DNA of 64,000 nt from Streptomyces sp. NBC_00102 (GTDB taxonomy: Bacteria > Actinomycetota > Actinomycetes > Streptomycetales > Streptomycetaceae), in NCBI RefSeq assembly GCF_026343115.1, contig NZ_JAPEMC010000001.1:1674001-1738000 (forward strand). Direction: 5' to 3'. The translations under genes and the position numbers were made by a program. Under the pieces are notes generated by a model. That model did not search any database. It had not been told where the DNA came from and saw nothing but the letters and a program-made list of their open reading frames with translations. Below are positions 23,557-34,564 of the stretch, piece after piece; the first letter of the stretch is position 1, and each line of letters starts with the position of its first letter.

Positions 23557-25481
23557 TGGCCGGGCCGGGCGGACGGATGATGGCCGGGGCGCCCGTACAG
23601 AAGTCGGCCGACTTCAAGGGGTCGGCCAAGCGGCTGCTGGGGCGGTTCAGCACGGAGAAGTCCTCGCTGTACCTGATGCTCTGCGCGGGTGTGCTGAGCG
23701 TGGGTCTGTCGGTGGTCGGGCCGAAGATCCTCGGTGCGGCGACGGACCTGATCTTCGGTGGGGTCATCGGGCGGAGCATGCCCGAGGGCGCCACGAAGGC
23801 ACAGGCGATCCAGCACCTGCGGGACAAGGGCGACGGCGGTCTCGCCGATCTGCTCTCCGGGGTGGACTTCACTCCGGGCGAGGGCATCGACTTCACCGCG
23901 GTGGGGCATGTCCTGCTGGCGGTACTGGCGGTGTACGTCGGTGCGGGGCTGCTGATGCTGGTGTCGACGCGGCTGTCGATCCGGGTGATCAACCGGGTGG
24001 TGTTCCAGCTCCGCGAGGATCTTCAGACGAAGCTGTCGCGGCTGCCGCTGTCGTACTTCGACAAGAAGCAGCGCGGTGAGGTGCTGAGCCGGGCGACCAA
24101 CGACATCGACAACATCTCGCAGACGCTCCAGCAGACGATGGGGCAGCTGATCAACTCGCTGCTGACGATCGTCGGCGTGCTGGTCATGATGTTCTGGATC
24201 TCCCCGCTGCTGGCGCTCGTGGCGCTCGTCACGGTGCCGCTGTCGGTGGTCGTGGCGTCGCGGGTGGGCAAGCGTTCGCAGCCGCAGTTCGTGCAGCAGT
24301 GGAAGGTCACGGGCCGGCTCAACGCCCACATCGAGGAGATGTACACCGGGCACGCCCTGGTGAAGGTCTTCGGGCGTCAGGACGAGTCGGCCGAGCGGTT
24401 CGCGGAGGACAACGAGGCGCTCCACGAGGCCGCGTTCAAGGCGCAGTTCAACAGCGGGATCATGCAGCCGCTGATGATGTTCGTGTCGAACCTGAACTAC
24501 GTGCTGGTCGCGGTCGTCGGCGGGCTGCGGGTGGCGTCGGGTTCGCTGTCGATCGGTGACGTGCAGGCGTTCATCCAGTACTCGCGGCAGTTCTCGATGC
24601 CGCTGACGCAGGTGGCGTCGATGGCGAACCTGTTGCAGTCCGGTGTCGCGTCGGCCGAGCGGGTCTTCGAGCTGCTGGACGCCGAGGAGCAGGAGGCCGA
24701 TCCGGCCGACGCGCAGCGTCCCTCCGAGCTGCTGGGCAGTGTGCGGCTGGAGAAGGTGTCGTTCCGCTACGACCCGGAGAAGCCGCTCATCGAGGATCTG
24801 TCGCTGAGCGTGGAGCCCGGGCAGACGGTGGCCATCGTGGGGCCGACGGGTGCGGGCAAGACGACGCTGGTCAACCTGCTGATGCGGTTCTACGAGGTGA
24901 CCGGCGGGCGGATCCTGCTGGACGGCGTGGACGTGGCGCGGATGTCGCGCGACGAGCTGCGGACCGGGATAGGCATGGTCCTCCAGGACACCTGGCTGTT
25001 CGGCGGTTCGATCGCGGAGAACATCGCGTACGGCGCTTCGCGCGAGGTCACCCGGGAGGAGATCGAGGAGGCGGCCCGCGCGGCGCACGCGGACCGGTTC
25101 GTCCGTACGCTCCCCGAGGGGTACGACACCGTCATCGACGACGAGGGCACCGGGGTCAGCGCGGGCGAGAAGCAGCTGATCACCATCGCGCGGGCGTTCC
25201 TGTCCGACCCGGTGATCCTGGTGCTGGACGAGGCGACCAGCTCGGTCGACACGCGTACCGAGGTGCTGATCCAGAAGGCGATGGCACGCCTGGCGCACGG
25301 GCGGACCAGCTTCGTGATCGCGCACCGGCTCTCCACGATCCGGGACGCCGACGTGATCCTGGTGATGGAGAACGGTTCGATCGTGGAGCAGGGTTCGCAC
25401 GAGGAGCTGCTCGCGGCGAAGGGTGCGTACGCGCGGCTGTACGCCGCTCAGTTCGCCGAGGCGCTGGCCGAGGTGGACTGA
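23556..25481 (+). CDS. ABC exporter half-transporter, catalytic-site subunit
   Basis: A 641-residue partner of the preceding subunit. It has an extended N-terminus, and an extra ~40-residue segment with charged loops between the first two spans (about 70-115). The ATPase shows Walker A GPTGAGKTT near 427 and Walker B VILVLDEATSS with the catalytic Glu. The signature is altered (GVSAGEKQ). Together with the partner's Walker B change, this predicts one active and one silent ATP site, as in heterodimeric multidrug exporters. Lipid-linked or drug substrates are possible; none is identified. Confidence 0.88.
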   Translation: MAGPGGRMMAGAPVQKSADFKGSAKRLLGRFSTEKSSLYLMLCAGVLSVGLSVVGPKILGAATDLIFGGVIGRSMPEGATKAQAIQHLRDKGDGGLADLLSGVDFTPGEGIDFTAVGHVLLAVLAVYVGAGLLMLVSTRLSIRVINRVVFQLREDLQTKLSRLPLSYFDKKQRGEVLSRATNDIDNISQTLQQTMGQLINSLLTIVGVLVMMFWISPLLALVALVTVPLSVVVASRVGKRSQPQFVQQWKVTGRLNAHIEEMYTGHALVKVFGRQDESAERFAEDNEALHEAAFKAQFNSGIMQPLMMFVSNLNYVLVAVVGGLRVASGSLSIGDVQAFIQYSRQFSMPLTQVASMANLLQSGVASAERVFELLDAEEQEADPADAQRPSELLGSVRLEKVSFRYDPEKPLIEDLSLSVEPGQTVAIVGPTGAGKTTLVNLLMRFYEVTGGRILLDGVDVARMSRDELRTGIGMVLQDTWLFGGSIAENIAYGASREVTREEIEEAARAAHADRFVRTLPEGYDTVIDDEGTGVSAGEKQLITIARAFLSDPVILVLDEATSSVDTRTEVLIQKAMARLAHGRTSFVIAHRLSTIRDADVILVMENGSIVEQGSHEELLAAKGAYARLYAAQFAEALAEVD

Positions 25482-25519
25482 CCTCCGGAGAGGCCGCGTC
25501 CGGCCGAGGGCCGAAGGCA

Positions 25520-25557
25520 CCCGAGGGCGCTCCTGGACTGCCGGGAGCGCCCTCGGG
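25520..25557. terminator. Bidirectional terminator between ABC genes and sigma factor
   Basis: Arms CCCGAGGGCGCTCC (25520-25533) and GGAGCGCCCTCGGG (25544-25557) lie between the convergent ABC operon and the sigma factor gene and can serve both. Confidence 0.85.
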
Positions 25558-25568
25558 CGTCGTCCGGG

Positions 25569-26681
<1,113 letters not shown>

Positions 26682-26901
26682 GGGGGCGACCTCCAGGTGA
26701 TCGCTGCCGGAACGCGGGGTCGGGGGTCCGCCCTCGGTGGGCCGACGCGCTCCGATGACTCAGGCACCGCCGTCCAGTGTGGCGTACGGCACAACACCGC
26801 CACGAGGGGCGTGCGGCGACTTTTTCCGCGCCCCGGCGAAGCCGGTACGGGCCGTACGGGCTCGGGCCGGGGCCCGGTCCTGGTGGGAGCCCCGGGTGGT
26901 G

Positions 26902-28824
26902 TCAGAGGGCGTCGGTGCCGTGGCTGCGGAGCGCCTGGGCGTACTGCTGGAGGACCCAGACCTCGTTCTGCGCGGCGGCGAGGTGGTCGGGGGCGACCTG
27001 GGAGCCGAGGCGGGCGAGGCTGCTGTTGACGTCGGCGATCCGGCGGTCCACGGCGCGCAGCCGGACCTGGACGAGCTGCATGCCGGCGTAGGTCTCGTCG
27101 ATGGACTTGCCGTGGAAGACCTCGACGGCGAGCTCGGTGACGAGCTTGCGGACGGAGTCGTGGGGGGTCGCGTCCAGGACGGCGGCCAGGTAGTCGCGGG
27201 GTTCTGCGACGCCCTGCTCGGCGCCGCCCGCTTCGGCGATGCACTCGCGCACGGCGGCGTAGGGCGGGGCGGTGAACTCGTCGGAGCCGTACGCGTCGAA
27301 GGCGGGCGAGACCAGGGCGGGCTTCTGGAGGGCCAGCTTGAGGAGTTCGCGTTCGGTGCGGTGGGCGGGGCTGCGCAGGTTGAGCGCGGGGCCGGAGGGG
27401 GCGACGGAGGCGGGTGCCACGTCCTGGTGGCGGGCGCCCGGGCGGGCCTGCCGGCCGCCGTTGTTCCCGGACCTGCCGGTGTCGCCGCCCCGTCCGCGCG
27501 CCCACTGGGCGAGCTGGTGGACGCGGTGGACGACGTACTCCTGGTCGAGGATGCCGACGAGTCCGGCGAGCTGGACGGCGACCTCGCGCTGCACACTGCC
27601 GGTCTTGATCTTCGCGACGACGGGCGCGGCCTCGTCGAGGGCGGCGGCGCGGCCGGCCGGGGTCTCCAGGTCGTAGCGGGCGACGATCTGGCGGAGCGCG
27701 AACTCGAAGAGCGGGGTCCGGGGTTCGACCAGGTCGCGGACGGCGTCGTCGCCCTTGACCAGGCGCAGGTCGCAGGGGTCCATGTTGTCGGGCGCGATGG
27801 CGATGTAGGTCTCGGCGGCGAACTTCTGGTCGTCCTCGAAGGCGCGCAGGGCCGCCTTCTGGCCTGCCGCGTCGCCGTCGAAGGTGAAGATCACCCGGGC
27901 GCTGCCGTTGTCCATCAGGAGGCGGCGCAGGATCTTGATGTGGTCGTTGCCGAAGGCGGTGCCGCAGGTGGCGATGGCGGTGGTGACGCCGGCCAGGTGG
28001 CAGGCCATGACGTCGGTGTAGCCCTCGACCACGACGGCGCGGCTGGCCTTGGCGATGTCCTTCTTGGCGAGGTCGATGCCGTAGAGGACCTGCGACTTCT
28101 TGTAGACCGGGGTCTCGGGTGTGTTCAGGTACTTCGGGCCGTTGTCGTCGTCGCGCAGTTTGCGCGCGCCGAAGCCGACGATCTCCCCGGCGGTGTCGCT
28201 GATGGGCCACATCAGCCGGCCGCGGAACCGGTCGATCGGGCCGCGGCGGCCGTCCTGGGAGAGGCCGGAGGTGATGAGTTCCTTGTCGCTGAAGCCCTTG
28301 CCGCGCAGGTAGCGGGTGAGGTGGTCCCAGCCGGCGGGGCTGTAGCCGACACCGAAGTGGGCGGCGGCGGCCTGGTCGAAGCCGCGTTCGGCCAAGAACG
28401 CGCGGCCGATCTCGGCCTCGGGTCCGTCGAGCTGCTCGACGTAGAACTTCGCGGCGGCCTGGTGGGCCTCGATCAGCCGGATGCGTTCGCCGCGCTGGTG
28501 GGAGGGGTTGTAGCCGCCCTCCTCGTAGCGCAGGGTGATGCCCGCCTTCGCGGCGAGGCGCTCGACCGTCTCGGAGAAGGTGAGGTGGTCGATCTTCATC
28601 ACGAACGCGAGGGTGTCGCCGCCCTCCTGGCAGCCGAAGCAGTGGAACAGGCCCTTGGAGGGACTGACCTGGAAGGAGGGGGACTTCTCGTCGTGGAAGG
28701 GGCAGAGGCCCTTGAGGTTTCCGCCGCCCGCGTTCTTGAGCTGGAGGTATTCGGATACGACGGAGTCGATCGGGACCGCGTCCCGTACCGCCTTCACGTC
28801 ATCGTCATTGATCCTGCCAGCCAC
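26902..28824 (-). CDS. dnaG: DNA primase DnaG
   Basis: A 640-residue primase that lays RNA primers at the replication fork. The N-terminal zinc-binding domain shows LCPFHDEKSPSFQVSPSKG and HCFGCQEGGD. The catalytic core has MWPISDTAGEIVGFGAR, and the TOPRIM fold carries VVVEGYTDVMA and FDGDAAGQKA. The C-terminal ~180 residues form the helicase-interaction domain. It starts with GTG at 28824. The gene lies upstream of hrdA, an echo of the dnaG-rpoD operon order, although a spacer of 220 bp separates them. Confidence 0.96.
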   Translation of the reverse strand: MAGRINDDDVKAVRDAVPIDSVVSEYLQLKNAGGGNLKGLCPFHDEKSPSFQVSPSKGLFHCFGCQEGGDTLAFVMKIDHLTFSETVERLAAKAGITLRYEEGGYNPSHQRGERIRLIEAHQAAAKFYVEQLDGPEAEIGRAFLAERGFDQAAAAHFGVGYSPAGWDHLTRYLRGKGFSDKELITSGLSQDGRRGPIDRFRGRLMWPISDTAGEIVGFGARKLRDDDNGPKYLNTPETPVYKKSQVLYGIDLAKKDIAKASRAVVVEGYTDVMACHLAGVTTAIATCGTAFGNDHIKILRRLLMDNGSARVIFTFDGDAAGQKAALRAFEDDQKFAAETYIAIAPDNMDPCDLRLVKGDDAVRDLVEPRTPLFEFALRQIVARYDLETPAGRAAALDEAAPVVAKIKTGSVQREVAVQLAGLVGILDQEYVVHRVHQLAQWARGRGGDTGRSGNNGGRQARPGARHQDVAPASVAPSGPALNLRSPAHRTERELLKLALQKPALVSPAFDAYGSDEFTAPPYAAVRECIAEAGGAEQGVAEPRDYLAAVLDATPHDSVRKLVTELAVEVFHGKSIDETYAGMQLVQVRLRAVDRRIADVNSSLARLGSQVAPDHLAAAQNEVWVLQQYAQALRSHGTDAL

Positions 28825-28956
28825 GGGTGAAGTCTACGGGGGCGCGAGGGGTTGCTGTCCTGGCCGGGAGGCGGGGGCGCGTGGGACGCCCGGACGTCGC
28901 GCGGGACACCCCGACGTAGAGTGACGCGATCACGTCATTCGGTGGTGGGGGCGCGC

Positions 28957-29508
28957 ATGCGGTACGGACGGTGGGCGGTCGCGGTCGTGGCGGTGGGGGC
29001 CGTCCTGGTGGGGCTGAACCGGTGCGGCGGGCCGGACTATCCCGAGGCACCGCCCGGCGGGACGGCCGCGGTGGTACGGGCCGCCTCGGCCATGATCGTC
29101 ACCGCGGGCGGCCTGGCGGAAGCCGGACGGACCGACGACGGCCTCTCCGCCTCCCACTGCTCCGCGGACCGGTTCCTCACGGGCACGGACGTCGCGCCCG
29201 GGGCCTACCGCCTCACGGAGCGCTGGTCGGCGCACGACCTGCCGCCGCACGGGGCGACGGGCGCCGTCAGCGCCGCGGCCCAGGCGCTGACGGCGGCCGG
29301 CTGGAAGGTCGAGGGGGTGCTGGACGACGGCGTTCCGGCCACCGCCACCGCCAGGCGCGTCACCGCGCCCACCGAGGGCGCCGTCGTCCGTCTCACGGTG
29401 ACCTTCGACGTGCCGGAGAGCACGTACCTCCGGGTCACGGTCTCCTCCGGCTGCGTCCGGGCCCCCGACGCCCCGGACGACGAGGACTGGCTGCCCGCCG
29501 TCTCCTGA
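28957..29508 (+). CDS. Secreted or membrane-anchored hypothetical protein
   Basis: A 183-residue protein with an N-terminal hydrophobic segment (MRYGRWAVAVVAVGAVLVGL). A Cys follows (NRCGG), a weak match to a lipoprotein box. The exported part has two Cys residues (SHCSADRF, SSGCVRAP) that could form a disulfide, and a compact alpha/beta pattern. I chose ATG 28957 since a G-rich ribosome site precedes it and the signal follows at once. The family is not recognised. It is divergent from dnaG. Confidence 0.72.
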   Translation: MRYGRWAVAVVAVGAVLVGLNRCGGPDYPEAPPGGTAAVVRAASAMIVTAGGLAEAGRTDDGLSASHCSADRFLTGTDVAPGAYRLTERWSAHDLPPHGATGAVSAAAQALTAAGWKVEGVLDDGVPATATARRVTAPTEGAVVRLTVTFDVPESTYLRVTVSSGCVRAPDAPDDEDWLPAVS

Positions 29509-29567
29509 CGGCGCACCCCGGGGCGCCCGGGAGCGCGCATGTGCGCCGGGTGGTTGCCTGTGGCATG

Positions 29568-29606
29568 TCCCGTACACAAAGGTGCGGCGCATCCTCGTGT
29601 ACGGGA
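29568..29606. terminator. Inverted repeat between convergent genes
   Basis: TCCCGTACAC (29568-29577) and GTGTACGGGA (29597-29606) form a 10-bp stem with a 19-nt loop, between the convergent exported-protein and reductase genes. Confidence 0.5.
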
Positions 29607-29620
29607 CGGGGCCCGGGCGT

Positions 29621-29664
29621 ACGGAGCGGGGCTGCGGAACGCCCACGGAGCGGGGCTGCGGAAC
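29621..29664. repeat. Two copies of a 20-bp direct repeat
   Basis: ACGGAGCGGGGCTGCGGAAC is found at 29621-29640 and again at 29645-29664, with a partial third copy (ACGGAAC) after it. It lies immediately downstream of the reductase stop codon on its own strand. Confidence 0.7.
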
Positions 29665-29679
29665 AGGGCTACGGAACGG

Positions 29680-30939
29680 TCAGAGCAGGGATTCGAGCGG
29701 CACCGAGGGGTCGGCCAGGGCGTCCGGGTCGTGCTGGGCGCGCGCGGTGATCAGCGCCTGGACGGTCTCCGTGACGTCCCACACATTGACGTTCATCCCG
29801 GCCAGCACGCGGCGGTCCCGCAGCCAGAAGGCGAGGAACTCGCGCTTGCGCGCGTCGCCCCGGATGACGACCTGGTCGTAACTGCCGGGCGGCGCCCACC
29901 CCGAGTATTCGAGGCCCAGGTCGTACTGGTCGGAGAAGAAGTACGGCACCCGGTCGTAGCGGACCTCCTGGCCGAGCATCGCCCGGGCGGCGGCCGGGCC
30001 GCCGTTCAGCGCGTTCGCCCAGTGCTCGACGCGCAGCCGGGTGCCGAAGAGCGGGTGCTCGACCGAGGCGACGTCCCCGGCGGCGTGGATGTGCGGGTCC
30101 GAGGTGCGCAGCGAGGCGTCCACGGCGATGCCGCCGCCGTGCGCCCGGTCGGCGAGCTCCAGCCCGGCGGCCTCCGCGAGCGCGGTGCGCGGGGCGGCGC
30201 CGATCGCCGCGAGCACGTGGTGGGCCGGGTGCTCCTCGCCGTCGTCGGTACGCGCCGCGAGCACCACGCCGTCCTGGCCGACGATCTCGGTGAGGCGGGC
30301 GCCGAAGTGGAAGCGGACGCCGTGGTCGCTGTGCAGATCGGTGAAGATCTGGCCCAGCTCGGGGCCGACGACGCCGTGCAGCGGGGTCGGTTCGGGCTCC
30401 ACGACGGTGACCTCGGCGCCGTAGCCGCGGGCGGCCGCCGCGACCTCCAGTCCGATCCAGCCGGCCCCGGCGATCACCAGGTGGCCGTTGTCCCGGCCGA
30501 GGGCGGAGAGCACCCCGCGCAGCCGGTCGGCGTGGGCGAGGCGGCGCAGGTGGTGGACGCCGACCAGGCCGGTGCCCGGAATCGGCAGCCTGCGCGGTTC
30601 GGAGCCGGTGGCGAGGAGCAACTTGTCGTAGTGGATCACGGTGTTGTCGCCGAGCTGAACGGAACGGGCGTACCGGTCGATGGAGGTGACCGGCTGGCCG
30701 AGGTGGAGTTCCACGTCGGCACCCGCGTACCACGCCTTCTCCTGGACGAACACGCTGTCGCGTTCGGCCTTTCCGGAGAGGTACCCCTTCGAGAGCGGCG
30801 GCCGCTCGTAGGGGTGGTCGAGTTCGTCACCGATCAGGATCACCCGGCCGTCGAACCCCTGCGAGCGGAGTTCCTCGGCCGCTTTCGCGCCGGCCAGTCC
30901 TCCGCCGACGATGACGAACGTCCTGTGTGCGTCCACCAC
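29680..30939 (-). CDS. FAD/NAD(P)H-dependent ferredoxin reductase-type oxidoreductase
   Basis: A 419-residue two-dinucleotide-fold reductase. An FAD-binding VIVGGGLAGAKAAEEL is at the N-terminus, the NAD-binding VIAGAGWIGLEVAAAARG near 150, and the second FAD motif IHAAGDVAS near 275. The C-terminal reductase_C domain contains FFSDQYDLGLEYSGWA, typical of the rubredoxin/ferredoxin reductase group working with P450s or dioxygenases. GTG start with GGAGG close by. There is no ferredoxin or P450 neighbour, so it probably serves partners elsewhere. Confidence 0.88.
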   Translation of the reverse strand: MVDAHRTFVIVGGGLAGAKAAEELRSQGFDGRVILIGDELDHPYERPPLSKGYLSGKAERDSVFVQEKAWYAGADVELHLGQPVTSIDRYARSVQLGDNTVIHYDKLLLATGSEPRRLPIPGTGLVGVHHLRRLAHADRLRGVLSALGRDNGHLVIAGAGWIGLEVAAAARGYGAEVTVVEPEPTPLHGVVGPELGQIFTDLHSDHGVRFHFGARLTEIVGQDGVVLAARTDDGEEHPAHHVLAAIGAAPRTALAEAAGLELADRAHGGGIAVDASLRTSDPHIHAAGDVASVEHPLFGTRLRVEHWANALNGGPAAARAMLGQEVRYDRVPYFFSDQYDLGLEYSGWAPPGSYDQVVIRGDARKREFLAFWLRDRRVLAGMNVNVWDVTETVQALITARAQHDPDALADPSVPLESLL

Positions 30940-31151
30940 TTGCTGCCTCCTCAGTGCGTACTGCGCGGTGTGTACTGCGCGGCGCCCTCACCCTGCGAGC
31001 CTCCCGCACGGAGGGTGAGGGCGAAAGAGGGTGTGCCCCTCCCGGGCTGTCCCGTCGGCGCATGTCCCATGGTCGCGGGCGCGGCTGTGTGCCAGCACAT
31101 CATCCGCCCCGCCGACGGGGGCGACCGCCGCGCCCCGCAGGTCACGGCGCG

Positions 31152-32654
31152 TCAGGAGGCGTTCCTGGGCGAGCCTTCCGTCAGGTAGAGGTGCAGGGAA
31201 CGGGCCGAGGCGTCGGTGAGGGCGGCGATCTGGTCCACCAGGACGCGCTTGCGGGCACGGTCGTCGGGCGCGGTCTCGTACAGGGCGCGGAACTGCGGTT
31301 CCAGGCCCTCGGGCGCCCGGGCGGTGAGCGCGGCGGCGAGTTCGGCGATGACGACGCGCTGACCGGCGCGGATCGCCTCCTGTTCGGTGCGCTGCATGAC
31401 GTACCGGACGGCGACGGCCTTGAGCACCGCGCACTCGGCGCGTACCTCGCGGGGGACGACCAGCTCGGCGCCGTAGCGGGTGAGCCGGCCGGGGCCGTGG
31501 ACCTCGCGGGTCGCGGTCTCCGCCGCCTGGCAGAACCGGCCGATGAGCTGGCTGGTGGCGTCCTTCAGCCGGGCCTGCGCCACGGCGGAGCCGTCGTAGG
31601 CGTGCGGCCACCACTCCTGGCCGGTGAGCCGGTCCAGTGCCTCGGCGAGCTCCTCCGGGTCGGTGTCCGGGGGGACGTACCGGCCGATGGCTGCGGCCCA
31701 GATCGCCGCCCGCTCCGACGGGTCGTGCAGGCGGGCGGGGACGAAGTGGCCCGCGTGCAGGCCGTCCTCGAAGTCGTGGACGGAGTACGCCACGTCGTCG
31801 GACCAGTCCATCACCTGGGCCTCGAAGCAGGTCCGGCCGGGCGGCGCTCCCTCGCGGGCCCAGGAGAAGACCGGCAGATCGTCCTCGTACACCCCGAACT
31901 TGGCCGATTTCGGGTCGGTCGGGTGGCTGCCGCGCGGCCAGGGGTACTTGGTGGCGGCGTCGAGCGCGGCCCGGGAGAGGTTGAGGCCGACGCTGGTGGG
32001 CTCGCCGGTGAGGGGGTCGCGGACGAACCGCTTCGGTTCCAGCCGGGTCAGCAGCCGCAGCGACTGGGCGTTGCCCTCGAAGCCGCCGCAGTCGGCGGCG
32101 AACTCGTTGAGCGCCTGCTCGCCGTTGTGGCCGAACGGCGGGTGGCCCATGTCGTGCGCCAGGCAGGCCGTCTCCACCAGGTCCGGATCGCAGCCGAGGA
32201 CCGCCCCCAGCTCCCGGCCGACCTGCGCGCACTCCAGGGAGTGGGTGAGCCGGGTGCGCGGACTGGCGTCCCAGCCCACGCCCCGGGTGCCGGGCGTGAC
32301 GACCTGCGTCTTCCCGGCGAGCCTGCGCAGCGCGGCGGAGTGCAGCACGCGGGCGCGGTCGCGCTGGAAGGCGGTGCGGCCGGGGCGTTTGTCGGCTTCG
32401 GTGTCCCAGCGCTCGGTGTCGGAGGGCGCGTACCCCGAGGGCGCGTATCCCGACGGCGAGTTGGCGGCCGGGGTTCGGAGGACCGCCGGGTCGGCCGCCC
32501 CGACCGCGCCGTCCGCGCCGTGCGCCCCCGGCCTCCCGCCGGGGGCGTCCCGGTGGGCACTGTCGGTGTGTTCTGTCCCGTGGTGTTGTGTCCCGTGCGT
32601 ACCGATTCCGTGTGTCCCGTCCATGGTGACGACCATAACGACCGTCTCGGACAT
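31152..32654 (-). CDS. dgt: Deoxyguanosinetriphosphate triphosphohydrolase-like protein
   Basis: A 500-residue HD-domain dNTPase. The metal-binding residues appear as [13 protein letters not shown] and [16 protein letters not shown], with the later Asp in [14 protein letters not shown]. It hydrolyses dNTPs to nucleosides and triphosphate, helping to control nucleotide pools. The first ~75 residues are low-complexity (His/Gly/Thr-rich, then repeated PSGYA), so the start is uncertain; ATG 32624 is an alternative to 32654 and neither has a clear ribosome site. Its nearness to dnaG fits the usual actinobacterial neighbourhood. Confidence 0.9.
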   Translation of the reverse strand: MSETVVMVVTMDGTHGIGTHGTQHHGTEHTDSAHRDAPGGRPGAHGADGAVGAADPAVLRTPAANSPSGYAPSGYAPSDTERWDTEADKRPGRTAFQRDRARVLHSAALRRLAGKTQVVTPGTRGVGWDASPRTRLTHSLECAQVGRELGAVLGCDPDLVETACLAHDMGHPPFGHNGEQALNEFAADCGGFEGNAQSLRLLTRLEPKRFVRDPLTGEPTSVGLNLSRAALDAATKYPWPRGSHPTDPKSAKFGVYEDDLPVFSWAREGAPPGRTCFEAQVMDWSDDVAYSVHDFEDGLHAGHFVPARLHDPSERAAIWAAAIGRYVPPDTDPEELAEALDRLTGQEWWPHAYDGSAVAQARLKDATSQLIGRFCQAAETATREVHGPGRLTRYGAELVVPREVRAECAVLKAVAVRYVMQRTEQEAIRAGQRVVIAELAAALTARAPEGLEPQFRALYETAPDDRARKRVLVDQIAALTDASARSLHLYLTEGSPRNAS

Positions 32655-32784
32655 CGGGCCGGGGCTGATGCCGGGATTCTTCGCACGGGGATTCGTCGTC
32701 CGTGGTGGGTGGTGGTGACGCCTCCGCGCGTGCCCCGGCCCGCGTCACGCTGTCACGGTCGGGGCCCGCACGGCAGGGGCGGGA

Positions 32785-33495
32785 TCAGCTCGGCTGGTCG
32801 CCGGTGTACCGGAAGATGTCCCCGGCGCTGTTGACGTGCCACGCGTTGCCGTCGGCCCCGGCGGCGATGTCGGTGGCGGTGCCGGGGATCTTGACCCACG
32901 GGTTGGTGCCGCTCGCGTCGTTGTTGGTGTACCGGTAGATGCTGCCGGCCGGGTCGACGCCCCACACGTTCGTCCGGGAGCCCACCGCGATCCGCTTGAG
33001 GCTGCCCGGGACGTCCGCCCACGGGTCCGAGGGGTCCTGGTCGCCGGTGTACCGGTAGATCCGGTTGGCACTGTTGACGCCCCACACGGTGCCGTCCGCG
33101 CCCGCGCCGATGTCGCTCAGCGACCCCGGGATGTTGATCCACGGGTTGGCGTCGTGGTTGGTGTAGCGGTAGATGCCGCCCGCGGAGTCCACCCCCCACA
33201 CGTTCGTCCGGGAGCCGGCGTCGATGCGGACCAGACTGCCGTTGACGCCCACCCAGTTCACCGTGGACTGGTCCCCGGTGTACCGGTAGATCTGATTGCC
33301 CGCGTTGACACCCCACACCGTGCCGTCCGAGGCGGCGCCGATGTCGCTCAGCGCGCCCGGGATGTTGATCCAGGGGCTGCCGTCGTAGTTGGTGTACCGG
33401 TAGATCGCGTTCCCCGCGTTCACACCCCACACCGTCGTCCTGGACCCCGCGGAGATTGCCGAGAGGCTGCCTGCGACCTTCACCCAGTCCGCCAT
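32785..33495 (-). CDS. Tectonin-type six-blade beta-propeller (lectin-like)
   Basis: A 236-residue protein made entirely of six ~39-residue tectonin repeats, each following W-x-x-I/V-P-G-x-L-x-x-I-x-x-G...VWGV-N/D-...IYRYT. Odd repeats end YTN-D-P and carry GSRT. Even repeats end YTGDQ and carry GADGT or ASDGT. The gene therefore looks like three copies of a two-blade unit. There is no signal peptide or transmembrane segment. Tectonins bind glycans such as lipopolysaccharide or methylated sugars, so a carbohydrate-recognition role is likely, either cytosolic or after non-classical release. ATG 33495 is preferred because the repeat array begins three residues later. Confidence 0.85.
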   Translation of the reverse strand: MADWVKVAGSLSAISAGSRTTVWGVNAGNAIYRYTNYDGSPWINIPGALSDIGAASDGTVWGVNAGNQIYRYTGDQSTVNWVGVNGSLVRIDAGSRTNVWGVDSAGGIYRYTNHDANPWINIPGSLSDIGAGADGTVWGVNSANRIYRYTGDQDPSDPWADVPGSLKRIAVGSRTNVWGVDPAGSIYRYTNNDASGTNPWVKIPGTATDIAAGADGNAWHVNSAGDIFRYTGDQPS

Positions 33496-33751
33496 GTCCT
33501 CACACCTTTCCTCGAACCAGTGGCGGGCGCCATGCTCCGGGACACGGATGAGCACGTGGGGGTGGTGGATGCGTGTCCGGGTGCCGAACGAGCCAGAAAC
33601 AGGGAGGTTTGGGCTTTGGCCGCGCCGGGGGGCCGGAGCCGGAACGTTTCCGGCCCGCGGCGCTTCGGCCGGAAGTGCTGTCCCTCTCCGTGGTGATCGA
33701 CACGCAGGCCGGTCCGTGCCTCCGCCGGAGGGCAGCCGGGCGCGGAAGGTG

Positions 33752-34564
33752 TCAGGCCGACGCGAGCAGTGGCTCGCCGGCCGGAACCGCACCCGCGCGC
33801 GCCTGGTCGTAGCGGTGCAACAGCAGCCGGGCCATCGCGGGGTGGTCGCCGAGCGGGGCCGCCGCGATGCCCGGGGCGGCGTCCGCCGCCGCCGTCGCGA
33901 AGCGGCCGTGGGCGGTGAAGTACGAGGCCACGGCGATGCGGTGGTACCCGCGGGCGGCGAGTGCGCGGACCGCGACGGGCACGGTGGGCGTGGCGGCGGA
34001 GGCGTACGCGGGCACCACCGGCACCCCGCCGAGACGCTCGCCGAGGAGGCGGGCGGTGCGCCGGGTGTCGGCGGCGGACTCGGGGTCGCGCGAACCGGCG
34101 GCGGCCAGCACCACGGCGTCCCCGCGTCCCGGCCCGCCCTGCGCGTTCCCACGTCCGTCGGTCCAGCCGGCCTCGACGAGCCGCCCGTACAGGGCCTCCA
34201 CCAGCAGCGGGTGGGGTCCGAGCGGGGCGGCGAGAAGGGTACGGACGGCGGGTGCGGCGGCGGCGAACGCGGGCAGGTCCTGCTTGACGTGGTAGCCCCG
34301 GCCGAGCAGCAGCGGTACGAGCACGGCGGAGCCGCCCGAGAGCTCCGCGAGCGTCTGCGGCAGCAGTGGTGCGTTCAGCTCGATGTGGCCGAGGCGCACG
34401 TCGAGGCCGGGGCGCATCTCCCGTACGCGGTCGAGCAGTCGCGTCACCGTCCGGACCGCCTGCGGGTCCCGGCTGCCGTGCGCCACGGCGACCAGGGCCG
34501 GGGCGCCGTGGGCCTCTTCGGGGGTGTGGCCCGTGGGGCGGGCGGAGTACCGGGTGCGCTGCAT
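33752..34564 (-). CDS. CbiX/sirohydrochlorin chelatase-like protein
   Basis: A 270-residue protein with two tandem CbiX-like halves. The first has VAVAHGSRDP (His metal ligand), HIELNAPLLPQTL and RGYHVKQDLPA. The second starts at VVLAAAGSRDPES and includes VVPAYASAATPTV and VASYFTAHGRF. The family inserts Co or Fe into sirohydrochlorin for B12 or sirohaem. The nirBD genes in this window encode a sirohaem enzyme, so an iron chelatase role is plausible but the gene is distant. ATG 34564 was chosen; an in-frame GTG at 34690 would add 42 residues. Confidence 0.82.
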   Translation of the reverse strand: MQRTRYSARPTGHTPEEAHGAPALVAVAHGSRDPQAVRTVTRLLDRVREMRPGLDVRLGHIELNAPLLPQTLAELSGGSAVLVPLLLGRGYHVKQDLPAFAAAAPAVRTLLAAPLGPHPLLVEALYGRLVEAGWTDGRGNAQGGPGRGDAVVLAAAGSRDPESAADTRRTARLLGERLGGVPVVPAYASAATPTVPVAVRALAARGYHRIAVASYFTAHGRFATAAADAAPGIAAAPLGDHPAMARLLLHRYDQARAGAVPAGEPLLASA

